A stretch of DNA of 14,952 bases from JAAYKS01 sp964479435 (lineage in GTDB: Bacteria; Bacillota; Clostridia; Saccharofermentanales; UBA5734), in the NCBI GenBank assembly GCA_964479435.1, contig CAYZME010000050.1:1-14952 (forward strand), in the 5' to 3' direction. Position numbers and translations under genes: made by a program. Under the pieces are notes generated by a model that saw only the letters and a list, made by a program, of their open reading frames with translations, ran no database searches and had not been told where the DNA came from. Below, in pieces: positions 7,325 to 13,638 of this stretch; the first letter of the stretch is position 1, and each line of letters begins with the position of its first letter.

Positions 7325-7619
7325 CATAATCGACGACCGCGCGCTGGGAACGAACTTGTGTGACGAAGCGGGAGACCGCTTGGTGTTCCGGATGATTCTG
7401 ATAGATCTGCAGGTCAGCCAGATTGGCGAACCGCGTGATCAACACCATATCGAACGGGTCGCGATCGACGCCGATGTCCTCGCGCAGTTCCAGCGAGAGA
7501 ATTTGGGGGATCACGGGGGGAAGGGATTCGAGCAATACGCGCACGCGCGCCATATTTTCGGCGCGCGTGCGGCCCCCGGCCTCTTCCAGGAATTTCCACA
7601 TCACAATATGGGTAATCAT
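7302..7619 (-). CDS. Dabb (stress-responsive A/B barrel) domain protein
   Basis: A 105-residue single-domain protein of the Dabb family, a dimeric ferredoxin-like alpha/beta barrel. The opening MITHIVMWKF, with its conserved His4, the central segment FDMVLITRFANLADLQIYQNHPEH and the closing VVDYE are family hallmarks. Members range from plant stress proteins to polyketide-modifying enzymes, and most small bacterial ones have no known reaction. It is the last gene of the leftward operon. Its ATG overlaps the TGA of the upstream permease (ATGA, 7616-7619), and a GGAGGA site lies inside that gene's end, so translation is likely coupled. Family assignment is firm, while the job here is unknown. 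Confidence 0.85.
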   Translation of the reverse strand: MITHIVMWKFLEEAGGRTRAENMARVRVLLESLPPVIPQILSLELREDIGVDRDPFDMVLITRFANLADLQIYQNHPEHQAVSRFVTQVRSQRAVVDYENADPPI

Positions 7620-8950
7620 TGCGATTCCTCCGTTGTCTCTTTTTGGGGATTGTCGGATACTTTGTCGAGCAATTTGCCAAACAAGGCGCGGAGTTTGCGA
7701 TCAAATTGGAATTGGGCAAATGTCTCCGTGATCGCGACCATCAAAACCGGCCCCAGCAGGAATCCGGTCAAACCGAACAAAGCGACGCCGACCAGCATGG
7801 AAAAAAGAGTGGCCATCGGGTGCATTCGCAGAGCCGAGCCGAGAATCGTCGGTTCGATGAGCCTGCGGATGATCGTCATCACGGCCAGAGCGACAATCGC
7901 ACCGACGGCACCATATATATTGCCGCTCACGGCCATGAAGACCGCCACCGGGACGAACGTGACGCCCAGGCCCAGAACCGGCAAAAAATCCAGTACGGCG
8001 GCGATCAGCGCGATGACAACGGCATAAGGCGTGTTGATGGCCAACAGCGAAACCAGAGCCAGCAAAAAAGTGATGACCAGCAAGAGGAAATAACCGCCGA
8101 TGGTGCGAAACAGGGTAGAGAAAAGGCGGTTGATCAATTGAACCGCGTTCATCAAAAAAGATTCACTGGGCACGTTGCGTTTGACAAACGCGCGCACCGC
8201 CCGCTTTTCAGTAAGGAAGTAAAAACCGGAAACCACAACGACGATTACCATAAAAAAGAACACCGGCAGGCCGGAAAAAAGACGCAGGATGAAGTTGAGC
8301 AGGGAAGTGGCAATATTGGGAATTTGTTTCAGGGCAAATTGTTGAAATGAATACAGCTCTTCTTCGATGGAAGCGATGACCGAAGGAGGGAGCGCGCCGC
8401 CCAGGCGTTCAGAGAGGTCGCGAATGTAGTCCAGCACTTCGCGTATATTCTGGACACTCAGCAAGGTCGGCAATTTGTCGACCAGGGTCTTGATTTGCGC
8501 GATGCCGATCACACCGATCAAAATGATCAACCCGACCAGGCCGAGGAGCAATAGTACAAAAAAGACAATTCCCAAAATCGTGCCGGCGCTGCGTTTGGGC
8601 CGGACCCTTGCGGCGTGGTGTTTGCCGCGAACAAACAGCGGAGTGGTCAGAATATGGGCAGGGTCGGGCGGCGCCGATTCGTCGCTTTCTTCGGGTAAAT
8701 CCGCGTCATCGGTCCGCGTGGCGCCGCGCCCACGGCGAAGCCGGCGAACCAGCAGCAACACGCCGGTGGACATACCGGAAGAAGCACGTGCCAGGATAAA
8801 ACCGATCAGGAAAGGGGTCAGAATCCAGAGCAGGCGGACCCCCGCGAAAAGCGCGATGCCAACCAGGATTGTGATCAGCACATATTTTATAATCGACAAA
8901 ACGATGGCCTTGTCCTGTGCATAACGGTCCGCAACCGGGTCCGACATCAT
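7616..8950 (-). CDS. AI-2E family (YtvI-like) polytopic membrane permease
   Basis: A 444-residue integral membrane protein of the UPF0118/AI-2E family. Hallmarks are DFLPVLGLG (321-329) and RRLIEPTILGSALRMHPMATLFSMLVGVALFG (362-393), then GFLLGP (396-401). Helices are visible at about 18-57 (two), 122-150, 215-248 and several between 283 and 410. Relatives include AI-2 exporters, Na+/H+ antiporters and the sporulation protein YtvI. The motif spacing is YtvI-like, but the substrate cannot be told. An unusual charged, Arg- then Asp/Glu/Pro-rich insert fills about residues 69-120 between helices 2 and 3. The start is Met-Met: AGGAGG at 8956-8961 lies 5 nt from the first ATG and 8 nt from the second (8947), so the true start may be one codon later. 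It lies 33 bp after the CPBP gene and overlaps the Dabb gene by 4 bp. Confidence 0.88.
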   Translation of the reverse strand: MMSDPVADRYAQDKAIVLSIIKYVLITILVGIALFAGVRLLWILTPFLIGFILARASSGMSTGVLLLVRRLRRGRGATRTDDADLPEESDESAPPDPAHILTTPLFVRGKHHAARVRPKRSAGTILGIVFFVLLLLGLVGLIILIGVIGIAQIKTLVDKLPTLLSVQNIREVLDYIRDLSERLGGALPPSVIASIEEELYSFQQFALKQIPNIATSLLNFILRLFSGLPVFFFMVIVVVVSGFYFLTEKRAVRAFVKRNVPSESFLMNAVQLINRLFSTLFRTIGGYFLLLVITFLLALVSLLAINTPYAVVIALIAAVLDFLPVLGLGVTFVPVAVFMAVSGNIYGAVGAIVALAVMTIIRRLIEPTILGSALRMHPMATLFSMLVGVALFGLTGFLLGPVLMVAITETFAQFQFDRKLRALFGKLLDKVSDNPQKETTEESQ

Positions 8951-8983
8951 TTCATCCTCCTGTAATATATGCCGGCCGGGCGG

Positions 8984-10018
8984 CTATGCACCTGGCCCCA
9001 CTTGCGCCGGGGTTGCCTGCGAAGCCCAGTAGACCATCACAATTGTAGCAACCAGCAAGAGGATTGCCAACCAAAACTTCCAATCCGCGGGTAGAGATAC
9101 CGCGCGCGGCGCGTAACGGTTTTCACGCCGGGCGAGCCCTCCGACCATCAGAGTCAAAGGGATGACGACGGCGGCGGAAAGAAAAAAGGCGGCGATGGAG
9201 GCGTAGAGAACCGGTTCCACGGTTTGCGCAAACCCCGCCAGATATTCGGTGGTCAAACGGGGGAGGATCGGGCGAATCAACCGGATGGAAGCATTGAGTG
9301 AGAAATGAGCCGCGATGCATGGAAAAAGATGATCGGTTTGTCTGCGTACCACGCCCAGGATGACGCCGGCTCCGAAGGGAGCCGCCAAAAACAAGGGGTC
9401 GCCGTGATATAAGGAGAAGGCAATCGCGGTTAAAAGCACCGCGGACGCGGCTCCCCCTGACATGTTCAGACCGCCTTGGATCACACCGCGAAAGAGCATT
9501 TCCTCCAGAAGAGCCGGCAACAGCGCGGAAACCGCCAAAAGTAAAAGCATCGCCGCCAACCCGCTGCCGGGATAATCGGCCGGGAGGATCGCGGCGGGCA
9601 GAGGCATGCCCACCCTGGCCATCAGGTAGACCGCGATGTTGTTGAGAGAAACCAGCATAACCGCGGCCGGAACGCCGAGAGCCAAAGCCGTCAGAATGGA
9701 GATCATGCCGGGGCGGCGGCGGCCAATTACGACCTCTGCCGGGACGGCATGCCACCAGACCGCCAACATCGCCGGCAGTAAAACACAAACCCCCTGCATC
9801 CAGACAATGGCCGCGACGTACCCCGTCAGTCCCCGTTTGTCCAATCCGCCAAAGTCATCCGGAAGCAAATACCAGACAAATTGCATGAATATCGACAACA
9901 ACGCGTGCAGCAATAAAGCCGTACCGGGCGCCCCCTGGATACCACGTCCACCACGGGGAGAGCCGCGCGGGTTTCGGTGTCTGACGGACACCAAGCGGAT
10001 ACCGGTAGAGTGGTTCAT
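8984..10018 (-). CDS. CPBP family intramembrane metalloprotease (Rce1/Abi-like)
   Basis: A 344-residue polytopic protein. The CPBP/Abi active-site motifs are in order within helices: EEMLFRG (172-178, the EExxxR glutamates), H205 in SLYHGDP, and H238/N242 in HFSLN. These residues form the metal or catalytic centre of Rce1-type CAAX proteases, so the site looks intact. Bacterial members act in bacteriocin self-immunity, protein sorting or processing, and the substrate here is unknown. The first 33 residues are Arg/Gly-rich and polar, and the first membrane helix starts near residue 34. The ATG overlaps the stop of the prepilin peptidase gene (ATGA, 10015-10018). The ribosome site is weak (CGGGA), which suits translational coupling. 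About eight membrane helices are predicted by eye, including one at the extreme C-terminus. Confidence 0.88.
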   Translation of the reverse strand: MNHSTGIRLVSVRHRNPRGSPRGGRGIQGAPGTALLLHALLSIFMQFVWYLLPDDFGGLDKRGLTGYVAAIVWMQGVCVLLPAMLAVWWHAVPAEVVIGRRRPGMISILTALALGVPAAVMLVSLNNIAVYLMARVGMPLPAAILPADYPGSGLAAMLLLLAVSALLPALLEEMLFRGVIQGGLNMSGGAASAVLLTAIAFSLYHGDPLFLAAPFGAGVILGVVRRQTDHLFPCIAAHFSLNASIRLIRPILPRLTTEYLAGFAQTVEPVLYASIAAFFLSAAVVIPLTLMVGGLARRENRYAPRAVSLPADWKFWLAILLLVATIVMVYWASQATPAQVGPGA

Positions 10019-10770
10019 AAAAGTCCCGAGAAAAGAAAATGTGTGATGGAGTCACCGACGGTCAAACACAAAAAACAGGCGGCGGAAATGAAAGGACCCA
10101 AAGGCGCTTGTCCCGCTTCTTCACTTTCCGTGGTATGGCGGCGCTGGCGGATCAGCATGGGGATCGCCAAAAACGCGGCCGAGACAAAAGAAACAAAAAA
10201 CAGCAGGGGCAATAAATGCAGGCCGGTCAAAAAGCCGCAGGCGAACAAGAGTTTGACGTCCCCCATCCCCATCGCTTCTCGCTTGGCCAACATCGACGCC
10301 ACGGTGCCGATGAGCCATAAAGCAACGGCCGCGACAACAGCTCCCCCCACCCGATCCCACGCGACCTCTCTTACCCCTCTCCCCATGAATAAATCGTGCG
10401 CCGCGAACGCCGCTCCCAGAATGGATAACGCCACGACCGACTGATCGGGAATGATTTTGTTGAGCGCGTCGGGGAGTGCGACCAGAACCAGAATGCATAA
10501 AACCAGCATCAGAAGCAACGCACGTATACTCAAACCGGCCGTGAGTACAGATAATAGAAACCCGGCGCCCGTCATGAGCATGACTCCGGCGACCACATGG
10601 TTCGAGCGTACCCGTCGCGCGGGGGGCCAATCGGGGTCGTTGGGACGGAAACCGTAATCTTGCAGCCAGCTTTCCGGCAGGCGGTTGTACAGTCGCACCA
10701 ATAGCCAGCCGACACCCAATCCCGCCAGTGTGATGAGCGGCCACGCCGCAGTTTCTTGGAACCAGCGCAT
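10015..10770 (-). CDS. A24 family prepilin peptidase, short form without the methylase zinc domain
   Basis: A 251-residue polytopic membrane aspartyl protease of the type IV prepilin peptidase/TadV-like family. The two catalytic aspartates are visible: D101 in LPDALNKIIPDQ (classically DxxxxxIPN) and D171 in GMGDVKLL (the GxGDxK motif). PLGPFISAA (223-231) is the usual last-helix motif. In PilD the region before the first aspartate carries a CxxC...CxxC zinc site and an N-methyltransferase domain. Here no cysteine pair is present, and residues 30-56 hold a polar loop instead. It should cleave leader peptides of pilin-like proteins but probably cannot N-methylate them. The ATG has AGGAG about 8 nt upstream. 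It is the first gene of the leftward operon. No pilin or assembly gene is in the window. Confidence 0.88.
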   Translation of the reverse strand: MRWFQETAAWPLITLAGLGVGWLLVRLYNRLPESWLQDYGFRPNDPDWPPARRVRSNHVVAGVMLMTGAGFLLSVLTAGLSIRALLLMLVLCILVLVALPDALNKIIPDQSVVALSILGAAFAAHDLFMGRGVREVAWDRVGGAVVAAVALWLIGTVASMLAKREAMGMGDVKLLFACGFLTGLHLLPLLFFVSFVSAAFLAIPMLIRQRRHTTESEEAGQAPLGPFISAACFLCLTVGDSITHFLFSGLL

Positions 10771-10871
10771 TTGTAAGCTCCTTGCTTTTTTATATATTCT
10801 ACATCACAACGTGAAAGGATCCTCCCGTGGTATGAGAATCGCGTTGTACACAGACCGGCAGTCGGGCCGCT

Positions 10872-10899
10872 CTGGCAGACACGCGATTTGCTTTATAAT
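10872..10899 (+). promoter_or_regulatory. Probable glgP promoter
   Basis: A perfect -10 box TATAAT (10894-10899) lies 16 bp after CTGGCA (10872-10877), a 4-of-6 match to the -35 consensus. Transcription would start near 10906, about 34 nt before the glgP ATG. AGGAGG (10927-10932) is the ribosome site. The spacer is divergent with the prepilin peptidase operon. Confidence 0.6.
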
Positions 10900-10939
10900 C
10901 CGCGATTGAATAAAATCAGGTGCTGTAGGAGGATGATTC

Positions 10940-13312
10940 ATGTTGGATATACAGACTCTAAAAGAGCGCGTCGAAGTGCTTTTACAGGCGGAAACCGCGC
11001 GCACGTACGCGACGGCCTCGCCACAAGAATATTGGAACGCGTTATCGCGCGCGATCGTTGGCTGGATCGCGGACGCGTGGGAAACCACGCGCCGGCATTA
11101 CGCTTCCGGGCGGCAGGCTCATTATTTTTCCGCTGAGTTTCTCGTTGGGCGCTCTTTGCAGAACAACCTGGTGAACCTGGGCATATACGAGACGGTCCGT
11201 GACGCGGCCGCTCAACATGGCTTTGATCTAGGTGAACTGGAGGAGCAGGAAGCGGATGCCGCGCTTGGCAACGGGGGTCTGGGCCGACTGGCCGCCTGCT
11301 TTATGGATTCGGCCGCAACGTCGGAAATTCCGCTCACAGGGTATGGGATCCTGTACCGGTACGGCTTGTTCAGACAGGAAATCGAAGAGGGTTATCAGCA
11401 CGAATATCCGGATGTCTGGATGGAACACGGTTATCCCTGGCTGGTGCGTCGCGACAGCGACCGCCAATGTATCCACTATAACGATATGGAGGTGTGGGCG
11501 GTCCCGTACGATCTGCCAGTGGTCGGTTACGGTACCGGGCACGTGAACACCGTCCGGTTGTGGAAAGCGGAGCCCGCGGAGGAGTTCGATTTCAATCTGT
11601 TTAACTCCCAACGGTTTGACGACGCGGTTGTGCAACGCAACCGAGTGAATGATATCTGGCGCGTGCTGTATCCCAATGACACCTCGTATGACGGAAAAGT
11701 ATTGCGCGTTCGTCAACAGTATTTCTTTGTTTCGGCTTCCCTGCAGGATATTGTGCGCAAACACAAAGAGCTGCACGGCAATGATTTATCCAATTTGGCC
11801 CAATACCATGTTTTCCAGCTCAACGACACCCATCCGGCGATCGGCGTGGCCGAATTGATGCGGATTTTGATCGCGGATCATGGGATGGAGTGGGATCACG
11901 CGTGGGAAATCACCCGCAAAACATTTGCCTACACCAATCACACCATCCTGGCCGAGGCGATGGAAAAATGGGATGTCGGTATTTTCCAATATCTGTTCCC
12001 GGAAATTCTGGAAATCGTACGGCGTCTGGACCACCAATTCCGCACGGAAATGGCGGCGCGGGGCCTGGCACACGACCGGATCCAGATGATGTCACCGATC
12101 GGCGACGGAAAAGTACAAATGGCATCCATTGCCTGTTACGGATCCTTCTCGATTAACGGTGTCGCCTCCTTGCACACGCAAATATTGCGTGATCGCGTAT
12201 TGAGCGATTGGCATCAGGCCTATCCGGACCGCTTGAGCAATAAAACCAATGGCGTTACCCCGCGGAGATGGTTGCGCGTCTGCAACCCGGAACTGTCGGC
12301 TTTGTTGACTGAACTGGCGGGCGACGAACGCTGGGTGCGCGATCTGGGCCGGTTGGCCGAATTAGAAAAATTCGCGGACGACCCGGCCGTTTTGCGTCGC
12401 TTTCTTGCCATCAAGGATGAAAAGAAGAAACAATTGGCGAGATTTATTCAGCAGAACGACGGCATCGAGATCGACCCGTCTTCGCTGTTTGATATTCAAA
12501 TCAAGCGGCTTCATGAATATAAGCGCCAGCTGATGAACGCGTTACAAATATTGCATTTATATTTTAAGATACAGAAAGATCCGAAGCTCAACATGCCGTC
12601 GCAAACGTTTATCTTTGGCGCCAAGGCCGCACCCGGCTATTTCCGCGCCAAAGCGGTCATCAAGTTGATCAACGAGATCGCGCGGCTGGTCAACGCGGAT
12701 CCGTTGACGCAAGGGCGGTTGAGAGTCGTATTTACACGCAATTACAACGTCACCGCCGGCGAAAAACTCTTCCCGGCAGCCGATATCTCCGAGCAGATTT
12801 CAACAGCTGGATTTGAGGCTTCAGGGACCGGGAATATGAAATTCATGATGAACGGCGCGATCACTCTGGGCACGTTGGACGGGGCCAATGTCGAAATCGC
12901 GGAAGCGGTCGGCACGGAGAATATTCAGATCTTCGGTGTGCGCACCGAAGATTGGGATGCCACGCGCGCGTACTACAATCCGCAGTGGCAATACCAGAAC
13001 ATCGCCGGCCTGAAGCGTGTGTTGGACGCCCTGATTGATGGCACTTTATCAGATGGGGACACCGGGATGTTTCGCGATTTGTATGACAGCCTGCTGAATG
13101 GCAGCAATTGGCAGCCGGCCGATCCCTATTTCGTAGTGGGCGATTTCAAAGACTACAGCATCGCCCGCGACCTACTGGTGGCATCCTATCAGGATCGGTT
13201 GGCATGGGCTCGCAAGTGCTGGATTAACATCACGCGCAGCGGCCGGTTCAGCTCCGATCGGACCATCGCGGAATACGCGGCCGATATTTGGCGTGTCGGA
13301 CCGACCCCTTAA
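10940..13312 (+). CDS. glgP: Glycogen/alpha-glucan phosphorylase
   Basis: A 790-residue GT35 enzyme that releases glucose-1-phosphate from glycogen or maltodextrin with pyridoxal phosphate as cofactor. Visible blocks are ALGNGGLGRLAACFMDS (107-123), GYGILYRYGLFRQ (133-145), QLNDTHPAIGVAELM (294-308), YTNHTILAEAMEKW, RRWL and IKRLHEYKRQLMN. The PLP site EASGTGNMKFMMNGA contains K634, the expected Schiff-base lysine. Length is close to the usual 790-830 residues, so it is complete. AGGAGG lies 7 nt before the ATG. The gene stands alone, with no glgA, glgB, glgC or malQ nearby. No T-tract hairpin follows it, so transcripts may run into the thrS leader and end at the T-box terminator. The gene could equally be called malP, since glycogen and maltodextrin enzymes are not separable here. 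Confidence 0.96.
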   Translation: MLDIQTLKERVEVLLQAETARTYATASPQEYWNALSRAIVGWIADAWETTRRHYASGRQAHYFSAEFLVGRSLQNNLVNLGIYETVRDAAAQHGFDLGELEEQEADAALGNGGLGRLAACFMDSAATSEIPLTGYGILYRYGLFRQEIEEGYQHEYPDVWMEHGYPWLVRRDSDRQCIHYNDMEVWAVPYDLPVVGYGTGHVNTVRLWKAEPAEEFDFNLFNSQRFDDAVVQRNRVNDIWRVLYPNDTSYDGKVLRVRQQYFFVSASLQDIVRKHKELHGNDLSNLAQYHVFQLNDTHPAIGVAELMRILIADHGMEWDHAWEITRKTFAYTNHTILAEAMEKWDVGIFQYLFPEILEIVRRLDHQFRTEMAARGLAHDRIQMMSPIGDGKVQMASIACYGSFSINGVASLHTQILRDRVLSDWHQAYPDRLSNKTNGVTPRRWLRVCNPELSALLTELAGDERWVRDLGRLAELEKFADDPAVLRRFLAIKDEKKKQLARFIQQNDGIEIDPSSLFDIQIKRLHEYKRQLMNALQILHLYFKIQKDPKLNMPSQTFIFGAKAAPGYFRAKAVIKLINEIARLVNADPLTQGRLRVVFTRNYNVTAGEKLFPAADISEQISTAGFEASGTGNMKFMMNGAITLGTLDGANVEIAEAVGTENIQIFGVRTEDWDATRAYYNPQWQYQNIAGLKRVLDALIDGTLSDGDTGMFRDLYDSLLNGSNWQPADPYFVVGDFKDYSIARDLLVASYQDRLAWARKCWINITRSGRFSSDRTIAEYAADIWRVGPTP

Positions 13313-13336
13313 CACGTCGGAAACCGCCAAGAGTGC

Positions 13337-13365
13337 TTGACATCAGGCACTAAACGGTCTATAAA
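13337..13365 (+). promoter_or_regulatory. Sigma-A type promoter for thrS
   Basis: Consensus -35 TTGACA (13337-13342), a 17-bp spacer and -10 TATAAA (13360-13365), one base from consensus. Transcription would begin near 13371-13373, just before the T-box leader. It starts 25 bp after the glgP stop. Confidence 0.8.
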
Positions 13366-13380
13366 CGTGGCATAGAAAGC

Positions 13381-13612
13381 GTAGATGGGGACAGCTGTTC
13401 CTGATAAACCTCTCAGAGAAGTTTCGCCGTGGCTGCAAGCGGGACTGGGGTTTGGGGAAGGCATACCACCCCGGAGTGCCCCCAATACGGGCCGATCGCG
13501 CCGCGTTAAGGCGTTTTCTACGAGCGGCGGCGCGTAAGCGTCGCAAGCAGGGTGGAACCGCGGATTGTGACAACAGTTCGCCCCTGTATCATGAGGGGCG
13601 AACTGTTTTTTT
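13381..13612 (+). promoter_or_regulatory. T-box riboswitch (threonine) controlling thrS
   Basis: This leader binds uncharged tRNA-Thr and switches between antitermination and termination. Stem I folds by eye from GGGG/CCCC (13387-13390 with 13469-13472), TTCC/GGAA (13398-13401 with 13456-13459), AAACC/GGTTT (13406-13410 with 13449-13453) and an 8-bp upper helix (13420-13427 with 13439-13446). The specifier ACC (threonine codon) is at 13465-13467, followed by A13468. A GC-rich helix pairs 13498-13504 with 13527-13533. The conserved T-box AGGGTGGAACCGCG is at 13549-13562. The antiterminator pairs 13549-13552 and 13560-13562 with 13579-13585, leaving TGGAACC as the tRNA-binding bulge. The TGGA predicts a tRNA-Thr with discriminator U. 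Confidence 0.93.
13572..13612 (+). terminator. Regulated terminator of the thrS T-box
   Basis: Perfect 14-bp arms 13572-13585 and 13594-13607 with an 8-nt loop, then seven T at 13606-13612. The 5' arm includes 13579-13585, the same bases needed by the antiterminator, so the two folds exclude each other. It probably also ends any read-through from glgP. Confidence 0.93.
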
Positions 13613-13638
13613 GCCCGCAAAACAAGGAGGTCGGATCC

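Noticed and set aside
7616..8950. Calling the permease an autoinducer-2 exporter
   Set aside because: The family name does not establish the substrate. Members also include Na+/H+ antiporters and sporulation proteins, and no AI-2 genes are nearby.
8984..10018. CPBP protease as an abortive-infection or bacteriocin-immunity gene
   Set aside because: No bacteriocin, phage-defence or toxin gene is adjacent. The older Abi name alone is not evidence of defence.
10796..10824. Minus-strand promoter for the prepilin peptidase operon (TAGAAT as -10)
   Set aside because: No acceptable -35 sequence is found 16-18 bp upstream. A promoter must lie in this spacer, but I cannot place it.
13313..13638. A small upstream peptide gene in the glgP-thrS gap
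   Set aside because: The gap is fully explained by the promoter and T-box leader. The open frames there lack ribosome sites and run through structured RNA.
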